Part shown: positions 11,501 through 22,888 of the stretch, piece after piece
Layout of the letters: every line of letters starts with the position of its first letter
Numbering within the stretch: the first letter of the stretch is position 1
Assembly (NCBI GenBank): GCA_963971425.1
Contig: OZ020524.1
Span: 5,117,773-5,181,772 of the forward strand
Length of the DNA stretch: 64,000 bases
Direction of reading: 5' to 3'
Origin: Bryoerythrophyllum caledonicum
Taxonomy: Eukaryota > Streptophyta > Bryopsida > Pottiales > Pottiaceae
Made by a program: the position numbers and the translations under genes
Notes under the pieces: model-generated
What the model saw: the letters and a program-made list of their open reading frames with translations, nothing else
Databases searched by the model: none
Told to the model about the DNA's origin: nothing

Positions 11501-12807
11501 GTAACAACCCCTTTGGATCAATCTACGAATTACTCTTCATAACCGTAGGGTCGATGAAATATCTATCTTTAAATTGTTGATGTTATGATTATTTATCGCT
11601 TTATTCAATCATAAAGAAAGATGATGCAAATAAAAGCATTCTCTAAAGGCCACAATGTTCCAAAGTCAAAGTGGTTCTCTCACTACACTTCTTATTAAAT
11701 GGTGTCAATTTAACTTTAAATTGATTAAACCTTGCAAAGGTTAGATGAAACTCCAAAAGGCTTTGCAACTAAGGGTGACACCTCAAAAGTCACATTAAGC
11801 ATGTCTATTGTAAAAGCTATGGATGTAGGGGAGAGACATTGGACCAAATATTTTTTAGTATACATATAGATGTACAAAAAATATAAATGTCAATAGAAGC
11901 TCTAGTAAAATTTCTAGCAATATAGGACATAACTATTAACTTCTTTCTTGAACTCATGTCTGTATACAATAACGATAGAACTTTGTATGGTTTGCATGAA
12001 ATTCTTTTCCTAAATAAATATAATTTTGAGGTTGTGATGTACTATACATATGCCGTATTTATAAATTGGGAATGTCAATTTCTATATGTTGAAATGGAAA
12101 CTATTACATTTCCTATAACACGTGCAAACTATTTGTATGTTCCTTACCTTTTGGTTTATCTTTCCATGCCCCTTCTTAACATTGGATTCAATTGTAGAAT
12201 ACTTATATATAAAGCGTATTACCTTCTTCTAAGATTCCAAAAAAAAGTGTTTTCTTTGTTGTTAAAATACATTTTAACCCAAGTAGAGCACGTTTACATT
12301 TTTTGGGGAAGTTGGAAAAAAAAGTAATCTCGAAGGGGCCACTAGCATAAATTGTAGAAACGACATACGATAATGAAATAGGGGCAAATATATTCACTTA
12401 GGATAAATTTTATAAAGAAAGTACATGAAACATACATTGCTTTAAAAGTGTGAAATATGGTTATAAATAATATATAAATAGATATAATATCAAAGAACTA
12501 TGTAATTGATACATACAAAATATCATGGAATGAATAGGTACAAAATTTGAATGGTAGATTATACTGATTTGTGTTCTCACTATTTCTCAATGGATGAAAA
12601 GGGAGTATTTATTGTGGGGCACTCATGCAACATTTTATTGTTGGGTAAGCTGTACATTTCCTCCGTGGTTAGAAGTTTACATGAGCCCTTATGTTTGGGG
12701 GTATATATATTTCTCTCTCATTGCATGTTTAAATAATTCGTTTGTAAAGTTAAGTTGAGTAATTCCTTTGTAAAGTAAAGTTGAAGGGTTGTTTCACAAG
12801 GGAAATA
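11501..12807. other. AT-rich loop between the hAT inverted-repeat arms
   Basis: About 1.3 kb of AT-rich sequence. One plus-strand reading of 123 codons (11956-12327) is rich in Tyr, Leu and Phe, as expected from composition alone, and matches no family known to me. I see no gene. Confidence 0.5.
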
Positions 12808-14643
12808 TAGACATTGGATGATTCAATATTATGCTTCATAAATTTGAATATGACCTCAAGATGAGTCATTTAAGAACACATCTTTACATTAAAATTACAT
12901 TACTCAATGGTATTTGTCCGTCGATAATAAATGAGGTTTCACTTGTGCAAAGAATATTACCTTATTTGAAAATGTCAAAAAGAATTTGTTGTTTATAGCA
13001 TAATACAACATTCTAATTCAAGTACCACCATAGTCCGTCCAATTATGATGGAAGATCCCACGGCCTCGTTGTATGGGGATCCACAAAGCCCTTGGGGGAG
13101 ATGACATGTCGATTATCTTTAATGCAATTAGTGTAGGGAAGCACTTAGTGTGGAAAAGTGTTTACCCTCAAGAGAGGAAGTTAGTTCTATACACACTGGC
13201 CTATGTCTCGTGGCCATATGCTTAGTGAAGAGAATGAACAAACACTACATTCACGGCGGTCCCATTGGAAGACCGTAGTTCTTCTTCTTCTGCTAATTCA
13301 AGTCCAATAGAGGAAAAAGCCGCTATATTTGGTTCAGACAAGATCTTTGCATTCCTCAATCATCACGGCAATCATGTCATTTCCTAGAAGTTGGAAGGAA
13401 AACTTCATTGTGCATTAAAAATATCGTTTCTCTAACGCATGGGAAGGAGGAAGGCCTTTGCCAAGGCGAAAATGGAGTTTGCCCAACTTTGTTCCTCTAC
13501 AACCTTCAAAGGGTTGAGTCCTCGCCCTCACGTCCCCGCCCCTAACGTCCCCGCCCCTTCCCCGCCTAAATTTGGAGTTAGAATGTTTGAATGGACATAA
13601 CTCACTCAAAAACAGCCCAAATTAAGCGTTTGAGGTGTGATTTGGCATCTAAATTTTGCGTAGATGCCAAAAAACATATCATACGATTGATTTGGACTAT
13701 TTTTGAGTGAGATATGGCCGTTCAAAGATCCTGATTCCAAAATTGGGCGGGGAGGGGCGGTGACGTCACCGCCCCTACCATTTAGGGGCGGAGACGTCCC
13801 CGCCCCTAACGTCCCCGCCCCTTCCCCGCCTAAATTTGGAGTCAAAATGTTTGGATGGGCATAACTCACTCAAAAACAGCCCAAATTAAGCGTTTGAGGT
13901 GTGATTTGGCATCTAAATTTTGCGTAGATGCCAAAAAACATATCACACAATTGATTTGGACTATTTTTGAGTGAGATATGGCCGTTCAAAGATCCTGATT
14001 CCAAAATTGGGCGGGGAGGGGCGGTGACGTCACCGCCCCTACCATTTAGGGGCGGAGACGTCCCCGCCCCTAACGTCCCCGCCCCTTCCCCGCCTAAATT
14101 TGGAGTTAGAATGTTTGAATGGACATAACTCACTCAAAAACAGCCCAAATTAAGCGTTTGAGGTGTGATTTGGCATCTAAATTTTGCGTAGATGCCAAAA
14201 AACATATCATACGATTGATTTGGACTATTTTTGAGTGAGATATGGCCGTTCAAAGATCCTGATTCCAAAATTGGGCGGGGAGGGGCGGTGACGTCACCGC
14301 CCCTACCATTTAGGGGCGGAGACGTCCCCGCCCCTAACGTCCCCGCCCCTTCCCCGCCTAAATTTGGAGTCAAAATGTTTGGATGGGCATAACTCACTCA
14401 AAAACAGCCCAAATTAAGCGTTTGAGGTGTGATTTGGCATCTAAATTTTGCGTAGATGCCAAAAAACATATCACACAATTGATTTGGACTATTTTTGAGT
14501 GAGATATGGCCGTTCAAAGATCCTGATTCCAAAATTGGGCGGGGAGGGGCGGTGACGTCTCCGCTCGTACCATTTGGGGGCGGGGACGTCTCCGCCCTAG
14601 TGCCACGGTGGCGTGAGACGTCCGTATGTGACGTGGCGATCAC
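12808..14643 (-). repeat. Right arm of the hAT inverted repeat, including the 264-bp tandem array
   Basis: This is the complement of the left arm, extended on its outer side by tandem copies. Because the two arms are nearly identical, a transcript across both could fold into a duplex of about a kilobase. Confidence 0.88.
13606..14643 (-). repeat. 264-bp tandem repeat array (about four units, dimeric higher order)
   Basis: Four consecutive units begin at 13606, 13870, 14134 and 14398 at exact 264-bp spacing. Units one and three share variants (ATACGATTGATT), and units two and four share others (ACACAATTGATT). The higher-order period is therefore 528 bp, implying amplification of a dimer. Each unit contains GC-rich GGGGCGGnGACGT boxes and an AT-rich half. 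The open frames through the units are a by-product of repetition. Confidence 0.92.
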
Positions 14644-14779
14644 AGTAAAAATTTCTTACTTGCAAAAAATTACTGGGCGCTCTTCGGGCAATCCGTCTGA
14701 ACCGTCCGTCCGTACCGTCCGGACCGCCCGTCCGGTTGTCCCGTCCGATCACCTCAACCCGTCCGTTATGACAACCCTG

Positions 14780-14787
14780 ACCTACTA
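14780..14787. repeat. hAT target site duplication ACCTACTA (right)
   Basis: Second copy of the 8-bp duplication, directly after the terminal ATGACAACCCTG. Confidence 0.9.
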
Positions 14788-17690
14788 CTGTTATCAACAA
14801 ACCTTCGTGGAGGAATATTTACAAAAAGGTTCATAAGACTGTTCAGTTTCCACCACGTGGATCTTTCGACTGAACAAATCTGGTCTGGAAGCTTAAGATA
14901 AATCATGGAGGCGGCATACAAAAAATCGTTCAGATGGCCACAATATGCTGGGACCGACTTCAAGATTTTGTCAAAGGGGAAATGACCAGAAGACAATTTC
15001 CGTGTACGTTCGTTGAGGACAACTACAACAATTTGAAGAAGGACAGGGAGGGCATTGAGAGGATACAAGTGCGAACTGAATCGGCCCTTCAGGAAATCAA
15101 GTAAGTCGTCTTCTCTTTTGCATGTTTAATGTTAATTTATGGTTGTTATTTGATAAGAAATATTACCATTTGAATTTTTGGTTGAAGGTTTTCCTGCCAA
15201 TATGGTCGAGAAGACCGTTCAGATCAATACAAAGTAGAGGTACAAAAGGTATTTGCCCACACTTTGATGCTGCGGCGAAATTCTTCGAATGGGAAAAAGG
15301 CTCTTCAAAGGGCACAAAAGTTGGTCGACAAGTCAGCGAAGCTTGCTGCCAGGGCAACAAAGCGGTCGAGGATAGAGACAGAACTAGACCTAAACATTGA
15401 AGTGCTGGAAGAAGATGTTGATGAGATGAGTACTACCCATGATGCCGAACTTAGACTTCTTGAGGCTCAAAAGTTGATTGATGGGGCCAAAACAACGAGA
15501 CGCAACAATCGTATTGGAAAAATTCAAACCGGTATGTCTATTAAACGCGGTTGTCAATGTTATTTCGTGGCCAAACAACTTGTATTGGATGAATCCTTGT
15601 GCACTATCCACTTCAATTGCATGGACCACGTGAACAAGGATGGGAGACCATGCCACGGCTTAGAATTTGGCGGCCAAAGAGCTGGTTTATCCGGCCGGCT
15701 ATCGAAGGCCACCAAGGATTGGATTCTAAAGGCATTGAGGAGTAGCAAATCTCCAGCACAAGTCATGGCTGACCATAAGATTGAGGTACTTCGCTGTGCA
15801 AAATTTAACTTGCAGGCCACAAGAGATACATTTGTATTGCCTGCAGATGTCCACAACATCGCGAAGGGGCTGGCCAAGGAACTATGGGAGAAGCATCCTC
15901 GTGACGCCCTAAGTGTACGTATGTGGAAAGAGGCCAACCCGAAGTCTTTCTATCACTACAACGAGTTTGGCAACATTGATCTAAATGATCCCCCTCCTAA
16001 TGACGATCCGTTCTATGTGGCCATCCAAACTGAATGGCAATTAGAAATGATGGTCCGTCATGGCCACAAACGAGCTCTGTCGATTGATGCAACGTTTGGA
16101 ACAAACGAACCTAAGGTAAGCCATCCTCCGCAGACTATGTGCATTTCAGGCTTCATTTGGTTAACGTTTTTCTGATCTTATTTTTGTGGTGTCCAATAGT
16201 ACCCGCTCTATACAGTTATGGTGTTTGACGACTGGGAGCAAGGTATTCTTGTGGCCTTCACAATACCGGGGAAGTCTCGCCAACAAGACGTTGTCGTATG
16301 GTTGAAAAAACTGAATGCCAGATGTGTGGCCATTAAGCCAGATTGGAGACCGAATGCCGTAGTAACTGATAATGACCAGACAGAATTGAATGCCATCAGG
16401 TAATCATGATCCCTGCGCTAGTATTGCTGTCACCTTCAAAGTAGTTGCATTTTGAATTTGTCCTCATTCAAACCGCATGTTTTGCAGGGAGGTCTGGCCT
16501 CTTATAGATGGCCACCAAGGACAGGGGGACGAAACCGTCAAAATCTACCTGTGCCTTTGGCATGTTCAGAAGGCCTGGCTCGAACAAGCCACCCAAAAGA
16601 TTACGGCCAACTACGTTCGTACGTTAGTGTTGCAGGAATGTGCTGACCTCACGTACGGTAGTGGCATATTACAGGGGGAAGCAATTGTGCAGGCATCTTT
16701 GACAGGTTTCAGGGCTTGCGTACCAAGTATCCGGGAGCAACCTCTTTCCTCAATTACTTCAAGAAGCATTGGATCCCTAAAATCCATATGTGGATTACAG
16801 GGTATAGAAATATTCCACATGCTAACCAAGATACGAACGCTGCAGTGGAAAGTTATCATGGGAACTTGAAGTCCATCTTGGCAAGCTCTAGGTCACGCTT
16901 TGACGGGCGTCGGATCGACTGGTTGGTCTACCATCTAGTCAAAGATGTCTTGACGCATTATTGGTACGCTGTACAGTGTAAGCTGTTCGGATTTATAAAG
17001 AATGGCAAGGCAGAAGGCATGGTCGCTAGTGCTGTAATTCGGGCACGCGAAATTCCTGACGACCACGTTTGTATTGACCGTGAACTCGACATTGCATATG
17101 TCGCGAGCCAAACGAATTTCCCAGCTACTTGGGTGGTGACAAGTGCGAGGACAGATTGGGCGCAGTGCTCATGTCCATTGGGAATGCGTGGAAACATGTG
17201 CAAATATGTAGTGAAAGTATTCAAGATGATTCATGCAGGGGTGCAGGACGCAACAATCATTCGGTATGCTGGGTCTCTACGGGGTACAATTGGTCTTGTT
17301 CGCAGTCCTGCCGGTCTTAGCCTAGCATACAGCGGTGCTCCAGAGCAGAAAACTAATGTTCTTGACAGGGTTTCCGGTGTTCACAACACCGCTAGTCCCC
17401 AAAAGATGCTTGCAGACATTGAGAGTATCTTGCAAGAAATTGGAAAATTGGCTATTGAAGACGTGGAATTGAGGTCACATATTCTTGCCATAGTGCAAGA
17501 GGCAAAAGGGAACGTTCTGAATTTCAAGGTACGAGCTGACTCCGGGCTTCTATACCCGGCATCTCAAACTTCGTTTCAAGTCGACGAAGGAAGTAAGAAT
17601 TTGAGGCGTTTCAAGGCTTGTAGTGAGTTGGGTAGAGGACGGGCAAGGTCTACATCCAGGAGAGGTCGAGGGCAGGCAAACAAGCCTTAA

Positions 17691-18591
17691 ATACGGCATC
17701 TCATCTAAAGGAATTTAGGGAGGCTTGTCATTTATGGACAGTTTAGCAAGGTTTAGGGTGTCGGCCTAACTATTTCCCTTATATACTAATGTTCACATAA
17801 AGTGTTTTATCTATGTCAATTTCCATGTTTAATGGTGTCCTCCACGTTCAAAACCCCTTATTCAATGGTCATCTCAATTCATGAAACTATTCAATACACT
17901 GTGGTTGACGTTCAATGAAGATAAAAATTGCAAAATAATAACTTCATTATGGATTGTTGACATTGTGAGGGAAAAAAAAGGGCAGACATTGTGGTACCCA
18001 AAAATGGTAAACAATGTAATAACTTCCAAATATAAGTGGAAAAAAAGAACCTACAATATATATGAAAGAATTAAAAAGCACACAACAAAGAAGATGAGGA
18101 CACACGAAATTGAAAAAAAAAAACCCAAGAAAAAAAAAAAACCAAAAACCAAAAACAATGGATGTTTTGGGAAGGAATTGAAAAAAAGAAAGATAAACAA
18201 ACATGAGAAGGTTGAAACGGAAAAATTTCTAAAATCTAAACATTTGAACTATAAATCAAACAAAGGAGAAAATCTTACATAATCATGAAAGAAGTAGTGC
18301 CAACAATGTCATTCAATAGTAAAGAACAAGTAATGTAGTTGGACAAAATACATAGCCAATATGTAATTTTTTTTATATAGTGCATAGTATATCAAAAAAT
18401 ATACGAGCCTGACCACGTTTAATGGTGTACAACCCATGAAACCCTGATGAAAACATGTCTGGAACAAAATGCATGTCAAAGTCTTCTCCACGGCTACTAA
18501 AAATATCTAATCGAAACATGTCGAGAATATCACTCATATCAAAGACTGAAAAACAGATACCTAAAGGCATCTTCAAGTGAACCATACCAAC
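17691..18591. other. MULE intergenic spacer, A-rich
   Basis: The region lies between the 3' ends of two convergent MULE genes. It contains an A-rich stretch (18110-18165) whose Lys-rich reading is compositional. No gene is seen. Confidence 0.5.
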
Positions 18592-21500
18592 TCAACCAAC
18601 ATAGTCTTCAACATCTCGAGTCGTGGGCTGGCCTTGTCTTTCATGTAGAACCACGTGGCCTCCATCTCGCACCGTACTTGATTCCCCTCCAGTGTCCACC
18701 TCAACATAACCTTCATCTCCACACTCTCCCAAAGCTGCTTCATATAGACAAATGTCCTCCTCGATGCTAGAAGATCGAGAAGACTGTTGGAAGCTGGAGA
18801 AATCAGCTCGTAAGCTGTCCACTAAGATGCTCTCCAACAACGATTGGAGAGCCGCCTCACTCTCTGATGCCACCAGTTTCGCCGAATCGAAGTGCATCTG
18901 GCCACTAAGAACCCACACTCCCAAGGTCTTCAAACTCCCATAAGTATACTGCAATGCAACATTCTCTCTAGCGAGGAGAACATTTCTAAACCGTGTGGAC
19001 CACACCATCAATCGGAGTGACCCACAACTCGCGCAGCTGATCCTCCATGTTGAAATGGAGCATGTCGCAACAGGCATGAACAAAGACTGTGTGACGCCAA
19101 TGGAAGAACTTCGAAAAAAGCTCCCCAAGTCCACGGCTAGACTCTAACACATCACGAAATGTAGTGAAGTGGGCATCACTTGTATCCATAGCCGGGAAAA
19201 ATATGCGACCCCACCGCAACATCGACTCCATCGCAAATATCACCTCCTCGTGACGTGCAGCCAGCCTCTCAGGCCCAAGACCTGTAATAGGACATATCAA
19301 CGGGACCTTGCAACCATTTGCATTAACACATAGAAACTTCAAAGCCCTAGCAAGAGGTGGGCAATAAAAGTCCAGTGTCCTCTTCCGCTCCTCCTCCAAC
19401 ATCCATGCCACCAGTACTTTGAATTCGGTCTCCGTGTGTTGGAACGGTCGCTATAAACACGGTGGCATGGGTGCCATGGAAAACGATCGAAACAAACTTG
19501 ACCACGACCACGCTGCGTCCTCTGCGTCCATAGCCACCCCGAGGTCAAATGTCTCCAACGCAAACGCAACGTACTGGGCACGCATGGCAGCCACCTCCTC
19601 CACTCTGGAATTATACTCCTGGACCCGAATGCTGAAATTGTGAACATACTCGTGATGCTGCACAAATGCCTGGATCGCCTCGCCCATCTTCTGCGAATTT
19701 TTGCCATGGAATACGTTGACGACACCTCTTAGGGCCTCCAAGTCACATGCGGTGCAGGATGCCTACAAATAAGAAGTCCAAGAAAGTGAACAATATGAAA
19801 CTGTAGCCACAACGACCATCTATGAAACCGACGGTGGTCTAAAACATACGTCAGCGCATTCCAAGTATTGAAAACATATGAAACAAGGAAGCCATACCTG
19901 TATATCAAGATCGTAATGGATAGCACCTCCCGCACAAAAAACCTTCTTTGCTAAACGACCCCCTCCATGTAGAGCCTCCATCACAAAGGCAACAGAACTC
20001 AGCTCCTGAGATAAGTCGATGGGGAAAACGTCTTCAGTGAGCTCCACGAGAAGATATAGGCCAGGAGGAGGTCCTGGCCTAACATGCATGGTGGCCAGAT
20101 CCACCTCTGGAAATCTCTCGGCTGCCTCCGCGATGGCGTTCGCTCGATGACGGGCACGGAGAACCGTGGCTGCAGTCATAGGAGTCCCCTGCGGAGGTGC
20201 TGGGCTATCAGGAGGGGGCGGTGGGGTCGGAGGGGCTAGGCTGTTCGAAGGTGTTGGGCTGTCCGGAGGTGCTGGACTCCTCCGCGATGCCTCTCCAATG
20301 TCTGGACTAGAGACCCCACTTGACATCGACGCCCTGCTGCTGCGGGCACGTGGTGGAGTTACCACATTAGCATGCCCCTCGAAAGGATCCAAGAGAGGGT
20401 CTTCACATCCCGCCGGACTCTCCGTAGTGTCCTGGGCAGCACTTACAACTATGGGAGAGGTCTCGCAAATAGGACCAACCACCGCCTGCGTTGGCCCAAG
20501 GGGAGAACATCCCGGGCTACCATGTGATTGCGTTGAAGTCACTGACATTTGTTGTAGATGTGATCAACGTAGTGGGCTGGCCTGGCCCGTGCGTGAAGGT
20601 AGCACGAAGGCGGCATCAGAACCAGTCGCCGTGGCTACCAGAATCGTAAATGTCGGACGCTTCCCAACTCGTGCTGAGCTCCCCGGACCGTCCACGTCAC
20701 TTACTTGACCTATCCGCTTCGAACGAGGTGGTCCTCCTCCAGACGGCTTCTTCCGCGCGAAGTGCGTCAACGGCTGATCATCGTCATCGGAGCTGGGAAT
20801 GTGGATAGTGTTGTCGTGGAATTGGCTGCTGACAACGGGTGTGTCGTGCTTGAGCACAACAACCGAAGATGTGGCCACAGACTTCTTCCCACTTATGGCC
20901 TCTGGAAGCGGAAGTCCGTATGCCTTGAAGATTGTCCTGGCCTCCTTGTTCCCATCCAAACCACGAGATGGGAAGATCTTCAGAGGACCCAAGTCGTCGT
21001 ACCGGTACTTCTTGCACTGCCGCGCTTGCCGATGGTACCCTAATGCAGACTTATCAACGAAGTCCTGGCTCCAATACCCACAATAAAACGGCACCTTGGT
21101 TCTCTTCGTCTTCGCTGGCGTCTCCTCTGGCCTCCTGCGATGCTAGATGGTGTTCACCTCCACCATCAAGTATTCATACTCACTCCAGGAGTATGCACTA
21201 CGATTTGGATCCTGGTGGAGATGCTTCGATTCGCACACGATGACGCTCTCCGGCCCGAATTTTCCATCAATGGTAAGCTGCAAACAATAAAGCCTAAGAT
21301 AAGAAGTGAAGTATTGAAAAATAAAGTACTGAAAATAAGTAGGGAGCTTACCCCAGGGACAAGACCCGACTGGATGGTCTGAATTATGTGTCGCCACTGC
21401 GGAGGTAGCGAGGACTCCTTTAGTATGGTTGCCCGTTGCTTTAACACCTCCACAGCGTCATTAAAACACAATTCACCCAAATTCGGCGTGGTCTGACACT

Positions 21501-21646
21501 CAACCTACGATGAAAACAACCAGAATTTAGTTGAAATAAAATGACATTGGCAACCCTAAGCCCAAAATAGATGAAGTCCCTCCAAATCACATGGCAAACA
21601 GAAGAGATTGTAGTATACTTACATAGCGCTCTAGGTTCAGAATCAT
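18592..21646 (-). pseudogene. Unknown MULE-carried gene, multi-exon, broken by stops
   Basis: On the minus strand a spliced reading can be followed through exons 21646-21623, 21504-21352, 21277-19898 and 19762-18592. All junctions are phase 0 with GT..AG borders (GTAAGT, GTAAGC and GTATGG donors). The frame is interrupted by TAG at 21145-21143, TGA at 20566-20564 and TAG at 19453-19451, then by a frameshift near 18990-19010. The predicted protein has a Tyr/Cys/Lys-rich segment (VPFYCGYWSQDFVDKSALGY), an acidic patch (SSDDDDQ), a long Pro/Ser-rich linker (near 20220-20400) and a helical C-terminal part ending in acidic residues. I do not recognise the family. It could be a second MULE gene or a captured host gene. 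It is convergent with the transposase. Confidence 0.55.
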
Positions 21647-22312
21647 GGTGGAATCATTGTGTCCGCGCTTCAACTGAAGACCCTAAATCTAGCACCCTAA
21701 ATCCTAACAAACAAACGTTGAACAGTGACCAGCCCTAAACTACTCTACTCTAACATCCTACCGTGAACCCTGAATTCTACAGCACTTTACCCTAAAGCCC
21801 TACAAAACTATGTCGCCAATCAGCTGGTGTCTTCATGCCCTACCACGAAGAAATGCTTGTATGAAGACCTGGGGATTCAGATTGGGGGGCAATTAGAAGA
21901 GGAAACGTGAGGCCCAAAAAAAAAAAATTCCACGAACAAAGAAACCCTGAATTGGCCAGAAAGAGGAAGGCAGACCCTAAACCCAAAAAATTTGCAGCGA
22001 GAGTGCCCTCCTCTAGAGATGATCGGAAACTCACCACAGTCTAGAAATTGGCGAGCTCTTCATCACCAGCACGCGCCTCCAGGGAACCCAACACGCGCCT
22101 CTCCGACGTCTGGACTAGACACCCCACGTCCTCTTGCTCTCGCCTTCACCGCAACCCTCCTCACGGCGCCCTCTTCGCGCTGGCCTCATCTTTGCGCTAT
22201 GAACAAAACAATGGAGAAGATTATGAGTAATCGGATCTCGAATGAAGCCAATGCAAAAACACACCGAATCAGTATCACTATTGAAGCTTGCATAGGACAG
22301 AAGGAAACTCAC
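21647..22312. other. MULE spacer with scattered CCCTAAA-like motifs
   Basis: No gene is recognised. Several CCCTAAA/ACCCTAA units occur (21660-21800, 21975) without forming a telomere-like array. A GC-rich block (22030-22150, CGCGCCTCC) resembles 24290-24420 near the right terminus. Confidence 0.45.
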
Positions 22313-22888
22313 TAGGGGTATGGGAACTAGTTGAAGATCTTGTTCATGATGTTGAAGATGACATTCAAGAAGTACCTGAAGCCCAAAAAAAGAAAAAGAG
22401 AGAGGGCATCAGATGAACTGATCTATACTCATGATACCTGAGGTTAAATTACATGAAACAGCAAATCAGAAGACTGAGCCAACGCAACAATGCCCCACAA
22501 ACTAAGCATCTTCCGCTCCTGAATTAGGTGGAGAATTTACCAGGCAAAAAGAAGATGGCGGTCACTAGTGCGGTGTTAATAGCAACAAAACCCTTGGCCG
22601 CTTCAGTCTTCTCCACGGCAGCTCTGAAAAGTCAACCCAGCTCCAAATTCTAATAGAAATTGTCACCAAGAGAACCAAAAACAAGCCAATCACTCGCCAC
22701 AAAGAACTCCCAATCTCCAAAGCCACTACCGGTCAGGGCAGATCTTCAGCTAACGCAAGACGTAAACTTCGACCTCCCAAACCCGAAGCCAATGCAGAAC
22801 CCACCCCAGATCTCCCAAAGAACACGCTCCCGTGACTAAGAATTACACTCACTCCTTGGCGTCTTCTCCGGCAGAGTCGGCAGCGGAG
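22313..22888 (-). pseudogene. Captured fragment of a plastid triose-phosphate/phosphate translocator
   Basis: Three minus-strand exon-like pieces are visible. The first is 22888-22853 (SAADSAGEDAKE, donor GTGAGT), the second 22623-22541 (AAVEKTEAAKGFVAINTALV, then TAIFF), and the third 22375-22313 ([15 protein letters not shown], a stop, then FPYP). They correspond to the start of the mature translocator, whose family reads like [20 protein letters not shown] followed by KIYNYFPYPY. The first junction keeps phase. A one-base shift in the poly-T of exon two is needed to join WYFLN, and TAG (22329-22327) replaces a Tyr codon. The family exchanges triose phosphate for phosphate across the inner plastid envelope; this stub holds only the first membrane region. 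The introns are kept, so capture was from genomic DNA and not from cDNA. Confidence 0.75.

Larger units (their letters stand above)
10264..14779. mobile_element. 4.5 kb non-autonomous hAT-type element nested in the MULE transposase
   Basis: The ends are CAGGGTTGTCAT and its exact complement ATGACAACCCTG, flanked by the 8-bp duplication ACCTACTA. The CAGGG termini with an 8-bp duplication are the classical hAT signature. Subterminal regions are rich in CCGTCC/CCGTCCG motifs (10280-10345 and 14690-14770), plausible transposase binding clusters. No hAT transposase is encoded. The interior is a large inverted repeat (arms about 10484-11500 and 12808-14643) around an AT-rich loop. The right arm is expanded by a 264-bp tandem array. 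Removing the element and one duplication copy restores the MULE reading frame across the site, which confirms the boundaries. Confidence 0.92.
9576..17690 (+). pseudogene. MULE transposase gene, split by a hAT insertion
   Basis: The upstream coding part is 9576-10263, Pro-rich with repeated PGHVP/PPGLV-like units and in-frame TGA at 9885 and 10011. It breaks off at the hAT duplication and resumes in the same frame at 14788. A TGA follows at 14871, then exons to 15100, 15188-16115, 16200-16399 and 16488-17690, all with GT..AG borders and matching phases. The DDE core is visible as Asp in LSIDATFGTNEPK, Asp in VVTDNDQTE, CLWHVQKAW (CxxH) and Glu in NAAVESYHGNLK. The C-terminal SWIM-like finger is CSCPLGMRGNMCKY, with Tyr where His is expected. 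A frame change lies at about 16650-16700. The protein would cut and rejoin MULE ends; with a 4.5 kb insertion, three TGA codons and the frameshift it is inactive as assembled. Confidence 0.85.

Noticed and set aside
11956-12327. 123-codon reading in the hAT loop as a gene
   Set aside because: AT-rich, no motif, no splice or promoter context, and it lies in a non-autonomous element.
13606-14643. Four consecutive 81-87 codon readings that look like a repeated gene family
   Set aside because: They come from a 264-bp tandem repeat whose length is divisible by three; composition and context show transposon arm DNA.
13606-14643. CRISPR-like regular repeats
   Set aside because: Units are 264 bp and contiguous without unique spacers, and the genome is eukaryotic.
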